Shown: positions 19,312 through 28,876, counted from the first letter of the stretch. The stretch: DNA of 64,000 nt from [Enterobacter] lignolyticus SCF1 (GCF_000164865.1 NC_014618.1:2542001-2606000), one strand, 5' to 3'. A program made the numbers and translations. The notes: generated by a model not told the origin, from the letters alone.

Positions 19312-20067
19312 TTACCACTGCTGGCCTGGATGGCTGCGCTGGAGATACTGCATTTCCGCCAGCATCGGCCCCAGATGTTCGGTATGCAGCCCCTGCTTAC
19401 CGCCGGTGCGGAACGCCGCCTCCTGCGGTACCGTCATCCCGGCGTCGGCAAGCGCGGCGAACACCGTTGTCTCCCACTCGTCGCGAAGACTGGCTGGATC
19501 CACGGCGATACCCTGCTCGCTCAGCTCGCGCTCCAGCGCATCGGCAGCAAACAGCTCGGCGGTAAAGCGCCACAGGCTGTCGATCGCCGCCTGCATCCGC
19601 ACGGATGACAGCGCCGTACCGCCGCCCAGGCGCTCGACCCAGCCGCGGCTAAAGCGCAGATGGTAGCGCGCCTCTTTAATCGCTTTGGCGGCGATCGCGG
19701 CAAGCTGCGCGTCCTGGCTTTGCATCAGCCGGGTAAACAGCGCCACGTGCCAGGCATCCATCAGCAGCTGGCGCGCCAGGGTATCGGCGAAGTTGCCGTT
19801 CGGCTGTTCGACCAGCAGCACATTGCTGAACTGGCGCTCATCGCGGCCGAAGGCCAGCGTGTCTTCATCGCCTGCGCCCTGACGCGACGCGGCGTAGCTA
19901 AGGAAATTGCGTGCCTGCCCCAGCAGATCGAGGCCAATGTTCGCCAGCGCCAGATCGATTTCCAGCTCGGGCGCGTGGCCGCACCAGGCGCCGAGACGCT
20001 GGGCCAGCACCAGGCAGTTATCGCCCAGACGCAGGGCATAGGCGGCAATAGGATCGTGATTGTTCAT
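19312..20067 (-). CDS. paaC: PaaC, structural subunit of phenylacetyl-CoA 1,2-epoxidase
   Basis: 251-residue ferritin-like protein that pairs with the diiron subunit PaaA to form the epoxidase core. Characteristic stretches: LRLGDNCLVLAQRLGAWCGH, LALANIGLDLLGQARNFLSY, EARYHLRFSRGWVERLG and GGKQGLHTEHLGPMLAEMQ. Start set at MNNHDPIAAY with homology; an in-frame ATG four codons upstream would overlap paaB. Confidence 0.94.
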   Translation of the reverse strand: MNNHDPIAAYALRLGDNCLVLAQRLGAWCGHAPELEIDLALANIGLDLLGQARNFLSYAASRQGAGDEDTLAFGRDERQFSNVLLVEQPNGNFADTLARQLLMDAWHVALFTRLMQSQDAQLAAIAAKAIKEARYHLRFSRGWVERLGGGTALSSVRMQAAIDSLWRFTAELFAADALERELSEQGIAVDPASLRDEWETTVFAALADAGMTVPQEAAFRTGGKQGLHTEHLGPMLAEMQYLQRSHPGQQW

Positions 20068-20075
20068 CGTCCGCC

Positions 20076-20363
20076 TCACATGTGCTCAATGCCGTCGGGA
20101 AGGGTGTAAAACGTCGGATGACGGTACACTTTGCTTTCCGCCGGATCGAAAAACTCACCGCGCTCTTCCGGCTGCGAGGCGACAATTTCGCTGGCCTTCA
20201 CCACCCAGATGGAGCAGCCTTCGCTGCGGCGGGTGTAGGCATCCCGGGCGTTTTCCAGCGCCATGCGGTCATCCGCCGCGTGCAGGCTGCCGACATGGCG
20301 ATGCGACAGCCCCTGTTTGGTACGGACAAACACTTCATATAACGGCCAGTAAACATTGCTCAT
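20076..20363 (-). CDS. paaB: PaaB, small subunit of phenylacetyl-CoA 1,2-epoxidase
   Basis: 95-residue subunit that bridges PaaAC heterodimers. MSNVYWPLYEVFVRTKQGL and the end RHPTFYTLPDGIEHM are diagnostic. The ATG is preceded by an AAGGAG ribosome site. The longer frame upstream to 20435 lies in paaA and is not used. Confidence 0.95.
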   Translation of the reverse strand: MSNVYWPLYEVFVRTKQGLSHRHVGSLHAADDRMALENARDAYTRRSEGCSIWVVKASEIVASQPEERGEFFDPAESKVYRHPTFYTLPDGIEHM

Positions 20364-20374
20364 CGTTGTTCTCC

Positions 20375-21304
20375 TTATGCGGCGCTGCGGGCCTGCTGTT
20401 TCTTCGCATGTTCCAGCGCGGCTTCGCGCACCCATGCGCCCTCTTCCCAGGCTTTACGCTTGGCGGCCAGCCGCTCGTGGTTGCAGATGCCGCGGCCGTT
20501 AATCACTTCGTTAAACTCCTGCCAGTCGATCTCGCCGAAGCGGTAGTGCCCGCTGGCCTCATCAAGGCGCAGGTCGGCGTCCGGCACGGTCATCCCCAGC
20601 ATCTCCACCTGCGGGATGGTGTTGTCGACAAAGCGCTGGCGCAGCTCATCGTTGGAAAAGCGTTTGATTTTCCACGCCAGGCTGCGGGCGCTGTTCGGCG
20701 AGCTGTCGTCGTTCGGACCAAACATCATCAGCGCCGGCCACCAGAAACGGTTAATGGCGTCCTGCAGCATCTGGCGCTGCGCGTCGCTGCCGGCGGCAAG
20801 CGCCATACAGGCCTCATAGCCCTGGCGCTGGTGGAAGCTCTCTTCTTTGCAGATTTTCACCATCGCGCGGGCATAGGGGCCGTAGGAGGTCCGGCACAGC
20901 GCCACCTGGTTGACAATGGCCGCGCCGTCCACCAGCCAGCCGATCACGCCGATGTCGGCCCAGCTCAGGGTTGGGTAGTTGAAGATGGAGGAGTATTTCA
21001 TCTTGCCGTCGAGCATCTTCTGGTAGAGGTCCTCGCGGGCGCAGCCCAGCGTCTCGGCGGCGCTGTACAGGTACAGGCCGTGCCCGGCCTCATCCTGTAC
21101 TTTCGCCAGCAGAATCGCCTTACGGCGCAGGGTCGGCGCGCGGGTTATCCAGTTGCCTTCCGGCAGCATGCCGACGATTTCGGAATGGGCGTGCTGGCCA
21201 ATCTGGCGGATCAGCGTTTTGCGGTACGCCTCCGGCATCCAGTCCTGCGGCTCGATGGCGGTTTCTGTCTCTATGCGCGCTTCAAAGCGTTGTTCTTCAG
21301 TCAC
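20375..21304 (-). CDS. paaA: PaaA, diiron oxygenase subunit of phenylacetyl-CoA 1,2-epoxidase
   Basis: Catalytic subunit that inserts one oxygen atom of O2 into the aromatic ring of phenylacetyl-CoA. Diiron ligand motifs include KVQDEAGHGLYLYSAAE and KEESFHQRQGYEA. The GTG start at 21304 gives 309 residues, the E. coli length, and is preceded by AAAGGTG at good spacing. An upstream in-frame GTG at 21358 has no such site and would run through a candidate PaaX operator. First gene of the paaA-K operon. Confidence 0.93.
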   Translation of the reverse strand: MTEEQRFEARIETETAIEPQDWMPEAYRKTLIRQIGQHAHSEIVGMLPEGNWITRAPTLRRKAILLAKVQDEAGHGLYLYSAAETLGCAREDLYQKMLDGKMKYSSIFNYPTLSWADIGVIGWLVDGAAIVNQVALCRTSYGPYARAMVKICKEESFHQRQGYEACMALAAGSDAQRQMLQDAINRFWWPALMMFGPNDDSSPNSARSLAWKIKRFSNDELRQRFVDNTIPQVEMLGMTVPDADLRLDEASGHYRFGEIDWQEFNEVINGRGICNHERLAAKRKAWEEGAWVREAALEHAKKQQARSAA

Positions 21305-21346
21305 TTCGTCACCTTTACGATTCAATAATGATTCATAAAACGGATT

Positions 21347-21361
21347 TTTGTGAATCACTTT
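21347..21361 (-). promoter_or_regulatory. Candidate PaaX operator upstream of paaA
   Basis: TTTGTGAATCACTTT (minus strand AAAGTGATTCACAAA) resembles the TGATTC core recalled for the E. coli PaaX operator. It shares TGATTCACAA with the site before paaZ. Placed by pattern only. Confidence 0.4.
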
Positions 21362-21531
21362 GTTTTATAAAAGTTACATAATGGTTAAATAAAACCCCAA
21401 GCTTAGTTTGTGTATTCTGTGATCTCCTTCGCAGAGAGAATGCTAAACGTCTTTAAAAACAGAAAAATAACGATCGGCGTAACGGCGATGCAGATCGCAA
21501 TGTTAATAAATTATTAAAATATGGATTGATT

Positions 21532-21546
21532 TTTATGATTCACAAC
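21532..21546 (+). promoter_or_regulatory. Candidate PaaX operator upstream of paaZ
   Basis: TTTATGATTCACAAC matches the TGATTC core of the PaaX-type operator and repeats the motif found before paaA. It lies 46 nt before the paaZ start, in an AT-rich divergent promoter region. Confidence 0.4.
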
Positions 21547-21592
21547 AAAACTATATATAGTGAGATTACGTAACACATTACGGAGACAGACG

Positions 21593-23638
21593 ATGCAGCA
21601 GCTAGCCAGTTACTTATCCGGCACCTGGCAAAATGGCCGGGGCCGCGCGCGCACTATTCACCACGCCATCAGCAATGAAGCGTTATGGGAAGTCACCAGC
21701 GACGGGCTGGATATGGCGCAGGCGCGCCGCTATGCCATCGACCACGGCGGCAGCGCCCTGCGGGCGATGACCTTTGTCGAGCGCGCGGCCATGCTAAAAG
21801 CGGTCGCGAAGTATTTGCTGGAGCATAAAGAGACGTTCTATGCCTTCTCGGCGCAGACCGGCGCCACCCGCGCCGACAGCTGGGTGGATATCGAAGGCGG
21901 TATCGGCACGCTGTTTACCTATGCCGGGCTTGGCGCCCGCGAGCTGCCGGACGATACGCTGTGGCCGGAAGATGAGCTGATCCCGTTATCCAAAGGCGGC
22001 GGTTTCGCCGCCCGCCACGTGCTGACGTCGAAATCCGGCGTTGCGGTACACATCAACGCCTTTAACTTCCCCTGCTGGGGCATGCTGGAAAAACTGGCGC
22101 CAACCTGGCTTGCCGGTATGCCCGCTATTGTGAAACCGGCCACCGCCAGCGCCCAGGTGACCCAGGCGATGGTCAAAGCCATCGTCGACAGCGGGCTGGT
22201 GCCGGATGGCGCCCTGAGCCTGATTTGCGGCGGAGCCGGCAGCCTGCTCGACCATCTTGATTTCCAGGATGTGGTGACCTTTACCGGTTCGGCGCAGACC
22301 GGCCAGTCGCTGCGCGTTCATCCGAACCTGGTGGCGAACGCGGTGCCGTTCACCATGGAGGCGGACTCCCTGAACTGCTGCGTGCTGGGGGATGACGTCA
22401 CCCCGGAGCAGCCGGAGTTTGCCCTGTTTATTCGCGAAGTGGTGCGGGAAATGACGGCGAAAGCCGGGCAAAAATGTACCGCGATTCGCCGTATTATCGT
22501 ACCGCAGACGCAGCTACAGGCCGTCAGCGACGCGCTGGTCGCCCGTCTGCAGGCGGTACGCGTTGGCGACCCGGCGCAGGAGGGGGTAAAAATGGGCGCG
22601 CTTATCAACCACGAGCAGCGCGCGGACGTGCAGGAGAAGGTGAACGCGCTTATCGAAGCGGGCTGTGAAGTTCGTCTGGGCGGTAGCGCCGACCTGCAGG
22701 CCGCCGGGGCCTTTTTCCCGCCGACCCTGCTGTTCTGCCCGCAGCCGGATGAAACCCCGGCGGCGCACGCCATTGAGGCGTTTGGCCCGGTCGCCACGCT
22801 GATGGCTTACCAGCGCCGCGAGCACGCGCTGCAGCTGGCCCGCGCCGGTCAGGGCAGCCTGGCCGGTACGCTGGTGACGGCGGATGGCGCTCTCGCCCGC
22901 GAGTTTATCCTCGGCGCCGCCCGCGCCCACGGGCGGATCCAGGTGCTGAATGAAGAGTCAGCCAAAGAGTCTACCGGCCACGGCTCGCCGCTGCCGCAGC
23001 TGCTGCACGGCGGTCCGGGACGCGCGGGCGGCGGCGAAGAGCTCGGCGGCCTGCGGGCGGTGAAACATTACCTGCAGCGCACCGCCGTGCAGGGCAGCCC
23101 GACGATGCTTGCCAGCATCGGCAAGCAGTGGGTGCGGGGCGCGAAGGTGCAGGAGGACCGCATTCACCCGTTCCGCAAATATTTTGAAGAACTGCAGCCG
23201 GGCGACAGCCTGCTAACGCCGCGCCGCACCATGACCGAAGCGGATATCGTCAACTTCGCCTGCCTGAGCGGCGACCACTTCTATGCCCATATGGACAAGA
23301 TTGCCGCCGCCGAGTCCATCTTCGGCGAACGCGTCGTCCACGGCTATTTCGTTATTTCGGCAGCTGCCGGGCTGTTTGTCGATGCGGGCGTCGGCCCGGT
23401 TATCGCCAACTACGGCATGGAAAACCTGCGCTTTATCGAACCGGTCAAACCCGGCGACACCCTCCAGGTGCGGCTGACCTGTAAGCGCAAAACCACCAAA
23501 CGCCAGAAAACCGCCGAAGAGAAACCCACCGGCGTGGTGGAATGGGCGGTTGAAGTGTTTAACCAGCACCAGCAGGCCGTGGCGCTGTACTCCATTCTGA
23601 CGCTGGTCGCCCGCCAGCACGGCGATTTTACGGACTAA
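21593..23638 (+). CDS. paaZ: Bifunctional oxepin-CoA hydrolase / 3-oxo-5,6-dehydrosuberyl-CoA semialdehyde dehydrogenase
   Basis: 681-residue fusion enzyme. The N-terminal aldehyde dehydrogenase (about 1-520) has GQKCTAIRR with the catalytic Cys near 295 and FTGSAQTGQ for cofactor binding. The C-terminal MaoC-like hotdog hydratase (about 535-675) contains NFACLSGDHFYAHMD and GERVVHGYF and opens the oxepin ring. Start is the ATG after CGGAGACAGACG, giving the E. coli length. Divergent from paaA, with a shared PaaX-controlled intergenic region. Confidence 0.96.
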   Translation: MQQLASYLSGTWQNGRGRARTIHHAISNEALWEVTSDGLDMAQARRYAIDHGGSALRAMTFVERAAMLKAVAKYLLEHKETFYAFSAQTGATRADSWVDIEGGIGTLFTYAGLGARELPDDTLWPEDELIPLSKGGGFAARHVLTSKSGVAVHINAFNFPCWGMLEKLAPTWLAGMPAIVKPATASAQVTQAMVKAIVDSGLVPDGALSLICGGAGSLLDHLDFQDVVTFTGSAQTGQSLRVHPNLVANAVPFTMEADSLNCCVLGDDVTPEQPEFALFIREVVREMTAKAGQKCTAIRRIIVPQTQLQAVSDALVARLQAVRVGDPAQEGVKMGALINHEQRADVQEKVNALIEAGCEVRLGGSADLQAAGAFFPPTLLFCPQPDETPAAHAIEAFGPVATLMAYQRREHALQLARAGQGSLAGTLVTADGALAREFILGAARAHGRIQVLNEESAKESTGHGSPLPQLLHGGPGRAGGGEELGGLRAVKHYLQRTAVQGSPTMLASIGKQWVRGAKVQEDRIHPFRKYFEELQPGDSLLTPRRTMTEADIVNFACLSGDHFYAHMDKIAAAESIFGERVVHGYFVISAAAGLFVDAGVGPVIANYGMENLRFIEPVKPGDTLQVRLTCKRKTTKRQKTAEEKPTGVVEWAVEVFNQHQQAVALYSILTLVARQHGDFTD

Positions 23639-23655
23639 TTTCGCCGCTCTCCCCA

Positions 23656-23679
23656 CCGGGCGGCAGCGCTGCCGCCCGG
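23656..23679. repeat. 24-bp perfect palindrome after paaZ
   Basis: A 12-bp inverted repeat with arm CCGGGCGGCAGC and no spacer lies 18 nt after the paaZ stop. There is no U-tract, so it looks like a 3'-protecting hairpin or a short REP-like palindrome rather than a classic terminator. Confidence 0.6.
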
Positions 23680-23814
23680 CTTCGATGGACCACTCCCTAA
23701 CCTGGCAAAACTGACAAACAACCTGGCAGGAGCAGGCAAACACTCCCGTGTCGTCTCCTGCCAGGATAAGGCTGTCACAACACCAAAACACAACAAAACA
23801 TAATGAGGTCAACG

Positions 23815-26082
23815 ATGGGAAGCTTCTCTTCTTTTTCCGCCCGTAAAACGGCGCTGGCCCTGGCAGTCGCTCTGTTTTGCTCCTGGCAGACGCCGGTTCT
23901 CGCCCACGGCGACGAAGCGCATATGGTCCCGATGGATAAAACGCTGCAGGACTTTGGTGCCGATGTGCAGTGGGATGATTACGCACAGATGTTCACCATC
24001 GCCAAAGACGGCGCTTATGTGAAGGTGAAGCCAGGTGCCAAAACCGCCGTGGTTAACGGCAAAACCCTGGCGCTGCAGGTGCCGGTGGTGATGAAAAACA
24101 ACACGGCGTGGATTTCCGACACCTTTATCAACGACGTTTTCCAGTCCGGCCTCGATCAAACCTTCCAGGTCGAGAAGCGCCCGCATCCGCTGAACGCGCT
24201 GACCGCAGATGAAATTAAGCAGGCCGTCGCTATCGTCAAGGCGTCGCCGGATTTCAAACCGAACACCCGCTTTACCCAGGTCTCCCTGGCCGAACCGGAA
24301 AAAGCGAAAGTCTGGGACTTCGTCCTCAACGGCACCGCGGTGGATGAACCGCGCCAGGCCAACGTGACGATGCTCGACGGCAAACACGTTATCGAAAGCG
24401 TCGTCGACCTGAAAGAGAAAAAAGTCCTTAGCTGGCAGCCGGTGAAAGACGCGCACGGCATGGTGCTGCTGGACGATTTCACCAGCGTGCAGAACATCAT
24501 TAACGCAAGTCAGGAGTACGCCGAGGCGCTGAAAAAACACGGCATCACAGACCCGACGAAAGTGATCACCACCCCGCTGACCGTAGGCTATTTCGACGGT
24601 AAAGACGGCTTAAAGCAGGAAGACCGCCTGCTGAAAGTGGTGAGCTATCTCGACGTCGGCGACGGCAACTACTGGGCGCACCCGATTGAAAACCTGGTAG
24701 CGGTGGTCGATCTTGAGCAGAAGAAGATCATTAAAATTGAAGAAGGCCCGACGATCCCGGTACCGCTGGCCCCGCGGCCATACGACGGGCGCGATCGCGT
24801 CCAGGCCGCAGTCAAACCGCTGGATATTATTGAGCCGGAAGGGAAAAACTACACCATTACCGGCGATACCGTTCACTGGCAGAACTGGGATTTCCACCTG
24901 CGCCTCGATTCACGCGTCGGACCGATTCTGTCGACCGTCACGTACAACGACAACGGCAAAAAGCGCCAGATCATGTATGAAGGTTCGCTTGGCGGGATGA
25001 TCGTGCCCTACGGCGACCCGGACGTGGGCTGGTACTTTAAAGCCTATCTGGATTCCGGCGACTACGGCATGGGCACCCTGACCTCCTCCATCGCCCGTGG
25101 TAAAGACGCGCCGTCAAACGCCGTGCTGCTGGATGAAACCATTGCCGACTACACCGGTACGCCGATGACGATTCCGCACGCTATCGCGGTTTTCGAACGC
25201 TACGCCGGGCCGGAGTATAAGCATCAGGAGATGGGGCAGCCGAACGTCAGCACCGAGCGCCGCGAGCTGGTGATCCGCTGGATTAGCACCGTCGGCAACT
25301 ATGACTATATCTTTGACTGGGTGTTCCACGACAACGGCGTTATTGGCATTGATGCCGGAGCGACCGGGATTGAAGCGGTGAAAGGCGTGCAGGCGAAAAC
25401 CATGCATGACCCGAGCGCAAAAGACGACACCCGATACGGCACGCTTATCGATCACAACATCGTCGGCACCACCCACCAGCACATCTATAACTTCCGTCTG
25501 GATCTCGACGTTGACGGGACCGACAACACGCTGGTCGCGATGGACCCGGTCGTGAAGCCGAACACCGCAGGTGGCCCGCGCACCAGCACCATGCAGATCG
25601 ATAAGTATAATATTGATACCGAACAGCAGGCGGCGCAGAAGTTCGACCCGGGCACCATCCGCCTGCTGAGCAACACCAGCAAAGAAAACCGCATGGGTAA
25701 CCCGGTCTCCTACCAGATAATCCCGTATGCGGGCGGTACGCATCCGGTCGCTACCGGCGCGAAGTTCGCCCCGGACGAGTGGATCTATCACCGTCTGAGC
25801 TTTATGGACAAACAGCTGTGGGTCACCCGCTACCATCCGGGCGAGCTGTACCCGGAAGGGAAATACCCGAACCGTTCAACCCATGACACCGGGCTTGGAC
25901 AGTACAGTAAGGATAACGAGTCGCTGGATAATCATGATGATGTGGTGTGGATAACCACCGGCACCACCCACGTCGCCCGCGCCGAAGAGTGGCCAATCAT
26001 GCCGACAGAGTGGGTCCATGCGCTGCTTAAGCCGTGGAACTTCTTTGATGAAACGCCGACGCTCGGTGAAAAGAAAAAATAA
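23815..26082 (+). CDS. tynA: Copper-containing primary amine oxidase
   Basis: Periplasmic quinoprotein oxidising phenylethylamine, tyramine and similar amines to aldehydes, releasing ammonia and H2O2. 755 residues with a Sec signal ending at VLAHGDEAH. The TPQ precursor tyrosine is in STVGNYDYIFDW, the catalytic base Asp in AYLDSGDYGMG, and copper-ligand histidines in TTHQHIYNF plus a later His. An N-terminal D1 domain is present, as in E. coli TynA and Klebsiella MaoA; the C-terminal GEKKK resembles the Klebsiella protein. GAGG lies 6 nt before the chosen ATG. Supplies phenylacetaldehyde to FeaB. Confidence 0.96.
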   Translation: MGSFSSFSARKTALALAVALFCSWQTPVLAHGDEAHMVPMDKTLQDFGADVQWDDYAQMFTIAKDGAYVKVKPGAKTAVVNGKTLALQVPVVMKNNTAWISDTFINDVFQSGLDQTFQVEKRPHPLNALTADEIKQAVAIVKASPDFKPNTRFTQVSLAEPEKAKVWDFVLNGTAVDEPRQANVTMLDGKHVIESVVDLKEKKVLSWQPVKDAHGMVLLDDFTSVQNIINASQEYAEALKKHGITDPTKVITTPLTVGYFDGKDGLKQEDRLLKVVSYLDVGDGNYWAHPIENLVAVVDLEQKKIIKIEEGPTIPVPLAPRPYDGRDRVQAAVKPLDIIEPEGKNYTITGDTVHWQNWDFHLRLDSRVGPILSTVTYNDNGKKRQIMYEGSLGGMIVPYGDPDVGWYFKAYLDSGDYGMGTLTSSIARGKDAPSNAVLLDETIADYTGTPMTIPHAIAVFERYAGPEYKHQEMGQPNVSTERRELVIRWISTVGNYDYIFDWVFHDNGVIGIDAGATGIEAVKGVQAKTMHDPSAKDDTRYGTLIDHNIVGTTHQHIYNFRLDLDVDGTDNTLVAMDPVVKPNTAGGPRTSTMQIDKYNIDTEQQAAQKFDPGTIRLLSNTSKENRMGNPVSYQIIPYAGGTHPVATGAKFAPDEWIYHRLSFMDKQLWVTRYHPGELYPEGKYPNRSTHDTGLGQYSKDNESLDNHDDVVWITTGTTHVARAEEWPIMPTEWVHALLKPWNFFDETPTLGEKKK

Positions 26083-26093
26083 CGCGGCGCTGA

Positions 26094-26120
26094 GGCCTTC
26101 TTCCTGAGGGGGAGAAGGCC
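26094..26120. terminator. Hairpin between convergent tynA and the oxidoreductase gene
   Basis: GGCCTTCT pairs with AGAAGGCC around a G-rich loop just after tynA. The T-run is poor on both strands, so its strength as a terminator is uncertain. Confidence 0.45.
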
Positions 26121-26122
26121 CT

Positions 26123-27070
26123 TCACTCTGCAAAATCGAGCAAAATCTTCTCCGCTCTGCCCACCTCACGGACGGCCTCAAGCGCCAGCCGCCACTGCCG
26201 CCAGGGGAGGATCCTCACCGGCGGCAGCACCGTTTGCGGCAGCAGCCGCCAGAGTTCGCTAAACGCCGCCTGCCACGCAACCTCATCCAGCAGCGGCAGC
26301 GCCTCCCGCAGATGGAATTTCACCACTTTCGCCTGTCCGCGCCGGTAGCTTACCGGCTGGCCCGACAGCAGACCGTAGGAAATTAAGACGGCGCTGGGCG
26401 ACAGCGCCTGTAGCATCAGGGTCGCCAGCTCGCCGCCGACGGCGTCAAACACCACATCCGCCTCATGGCTGATAAGCTGCAGCGTGGCGAGATCCTGCGC
26501 CATTACCGGATAAACGCCAAGCCGCGACAGCCGTTCCGCATGGGCGGGCGAACGGATAACGCCGCTGACCGAACGGGCGCCCATTCGCAGCGCCCACTGG
26601 CCCAGCAGACCGGCGCAGGAGCTGGACGCCGCCGTGAGCACCACGCGCTTGTCGCGAACCGGCCAGCGTCGCAGCATCAGCAGCGCCGTCAGCGGGTTAA
26701 TGTACCCCCGCGCCGCCAGCGTATCGTCGATCTCATCCGGCACCGCGACCAGCCAGCGGCTATCGAGATCGAGCGCCGTTTGCCATGTGCCCTCCCCGCG
26801 CAGCGGCAAAATGCGCCGTCCTGACCAGCGTTCAAGCCCTGTCGAAACGTCCGTCACCGTTGCCACGCCTTCATACCCGGCGACGCACGGCAGCCGGGTG
26901 CGGTGACGGTAGGCGCCGGTCACCGGAATCAGATCGGAGGGGTTAACCGGGGCATAACGCATGCTGGCCCGCACCTGCCCTGGGTTGAGCGCCATCTGCG
27001 CCAGGGTCTGCAGATGCAGAACAAACTCGGGTTGACCGTAGCGGTCATAGCGAATGCAGTATTTATTCAT
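26123..27070 (-). CDS. Zinc-independent MDR-family oxidoreductase (quinone / enoyl reductase-like)
   Basis: 315-residue medium-chain dehydrogenase/reductase. The N-terminal GroES-like domain has YAPVNPSDL and GYEGVAT. The nucleotide-binding domain has VLTAASSSCAGLLGQWALRMGA (shown here only as a family cue) and VFDAVGG. No zinc-ligand pattern is seen, so it resembles 2-enoyl thioester reductases or quinone oxidoreductases; the substrate is unknown. Sits between tynA and feaB, unlike E. coli. The ATG at 27070 has no clear ribosome site and lies directly after the U-tract of the feaB terminator, so its expression route is unclear. The open frame continues upstream into feaB without a better start. 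Confidence 0.75.
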   Translation of the reverse strand: MNKYCIRYDRYGQPEFVLHLQTLAQMALNPGQVRASMRYAPVNPSDLIPVTGAYRHRTRLPCVAGYEGVATVTDVSTGLERWSGRRILPLRGEGTWQTALDLDSRWLVAVPDEIDDTLAARGYINPLTALLMLRRWPVRDKRVVLTAASSSCAGLLGQWALRMGARSVSGVIRSPAHAERLSRLGVYPVMAQDLATLQLISHEADVVFDAVGGELATLMLQALSPSAVLISYGLLSGQPVSYRRGQAKVVKFHLREALPLLDEVAWQAAFSELWRLLPQTVLPPVRILPWRQWRLALEAVREVGRAEKILLDFAE

Positions 27071-27100
27071 CAATAAAAAAGCGGCCTTTTCAGGCCGCTT
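27071..27100 (-). terminator. Intrinsic terminator of feaB
   Basis: On the minus strand, an 8-bp stem AAGCGGCC / GGCCGCTT is followed by TTTTTTATTG. It lies about 46 nt after the feaB stop and immediately before the start codon of the next gene. Confidence 0.85.
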
Positions 27101-27146
27101 AGCTGAGGGATCCTTACAGGGATGATACCATCCCTGTGGTGAAGGG

Positions 27147-28646
27147 TTAATAGCGTACGCAGACGGACTTCGTTTCGCACCAGCCGTCCAGCCAGTCGGT
27201 GCCGAAATCACGGCCGGTGCCGGACTGCTTCATGCCGCCAAACGGCAGGTTAGGATCGATAAGCGTATGGCTGTTCACCCACACCGTACCGGCCTGCAGG
27301 CGGTCGCTGTAGCCAAGCGCCTGCGACAGATCCCGCGTCCAGACGCTTGCCGTCAGCCCGTATTCGGTCTCATTCGCCAGGCGCAGCGCCTCTTCGCCAT
27401 CGGCGACGCGCACCAGGTTCACCACCGGGCCAAACACCTCTTCGCGGGTCAGGCGCAAACGGGCGTCCGGGTTCACCACCAGCGTCGGACGAATATAGTA
27501 GCCCTGCCCGCCAGGCCCTTCATTGCCGTGGATAAGCTCCGCATGGTGCTGCTGCGCATCGTGCAGGAATGCTGCCACCTTATCGCAATGCGCGCGGCTC
27601 GCCAGCGGGTTAATCTGCGCGGCCTCAGACATGCCTGGCCCGACGGAGAGCGATTTCACCGCCTGCTCAAAACCGGTGACCAGGGTGTCAAACAGCGGCG
27701 CTTCGATGTAGATTCGCGAACTGGCGGCGCAGACCTGCCCCTGGTTGAGGAAGCTGCCCATCATCAGCCCTTCGATGACCCACTGCGGGTCGGCGTCTTT
27801 CAGCACGATAGCCGGGTTTTTGCCGCCAAGCTCCAGCGTCACGCGGGTCAGCCTGTCCGCCGCCGTACGGGCAATCTGCTTACCAGTCTGCGTTGAGCCG
27901 GTGAAGCTTACCTTCGCCACGTGCGGGTGAGACGTCAGCGCAGCGCCGCATTCCGCGCCGCTGCCGGTCACCACGTTAAACACCCCTTCGGGGATCCCGG
28001 CTTCCACCGCTAGCTCCGCCACCCGCAGCAGCGTCAGCGGGGTAGTTTCCGACGGCTTAATCACGATAGAGCACCCTGCCGCCAGCGCGGGCATCACCTT
28101 CCACATGCCGATCATCAGCGGGAAGTTCCACGGCACAATACCGGCGACAACGCCGACGGGCTCTTTACGCGTCCAGGCCTGGTAGCGCGCGCCGGGAGGC
28201 AGCGGAATAGACACATCCAGCGTCTGGCCGGTAATTTTGGTGGTCAGCCCGGCGGTGTAGCGCATCCAGTTCAGCGTACAGGCCACCTCAAAAGCGCGGG
28301 AAATGTTAATCGATTTCCCCTGCTCCAGCGTCTCAAGCTGCGCCAGCTCTTCGCTGTGCTGCTCCACCAGATCGGTAAAGCGCAGCAGAATACGCTCGCG
28401 CTCCGCCGGTAAACGCCCTGCCCAGCGGCGATCGACAAACGCGCGCCACGCCGACATAACGGCGCTATCCACGTCGGCGCTGTTGGCGTCGGCGGTGGTG
28501 GCAATGGCTTCGCCCGTTGCCGGGTTCCAGACGGTCAGACGCTTATCGCTACGCGACGGCTGCTGTGCGCCATCAATGAACAGCCCGTGCTGGCGCGCCA
28601 GAAACTGCTGCACGCGCTCCAGGATAGCAACCTGTGAATCAGACAT
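27147..28646 (-). CDS. feaB: Phenylacetaldehyde dehydrogenase
   Basis: NAD-dependent aldehyde dehydrogenase, 499 residues, oxidising phenylacetaldehyde from TynA to phenylacetate. Motifs: VPWNFPLMIGMWK, FTGSTQTGKQIA (cofactor), LELGGKNPAIV with the general-base Glu, and NQGQVCAASSRI with the nucleophile Cys (about 302). C-terminal PFGGMKQSGTGRDFG is typical of the family. Divergent from its activator feaR. Confidence 0.94.
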   Translation of the reverse strand: MSDSQVAILERVQQFLARQHGLFIDGAQQPSRSDKRLTVWNPATGEAIATTADANSADVDSAVMSAWRAFVDRRWAGRLPAERERILLRFTDLVEQHSEELAQLETLEQGKSINISRAFEVACTLNWMRYTAGLTTKITGQTLDVSIPLPPGARYQAWTRKEPVGVVAGIVPWNFPLMIGMWKVMPALAAGCSIVIKPSETTPLTLLRVAELAVEAGIPEGVFNVVTGSGAECGAALTSHPHVAKVSFTGSTQTGKQIARTAADRLTRVTLELGGKNPAIVLKDADPQWVIEGLMMGSFLNQGQVCAASSRIYIEAPLFDTLVTGFEQAVKSLSVGPGMSEAAQINPLASRAHCDKVAAFLHDAQQHHAELIHGNEGPGGQGYYIRPTLVVNPDARLRLTREEVFGPVVNLVRVADGEEALRLANETEYGLTASVWTRDLSQALGYSDRLQAGTVWVNSHTLIDPNLPFGGMKQSGTGRDFGTDWLDGWCETKSVCVRY

Positions 28647-28876
28647 ATCAACTCCTTATTACCCATCGCGGTTTTCAGTAGTCTAGAACCCTGCGACGAA
28701 ACGCGCTTTTATCTCTCTGTCATTCGCTTTGCCAGCTGTGACAGCTGCCGCAAATAGTGACAATAGTCAGTACCCCTGCTGTTGCTGGCGATACTTCTTT
28801 CGTATAGTCACGTTGATGGCTTTTCATGCAACATAAATGCAACAATAAAAAATCATTTTGCTTACAGAGACTGACC

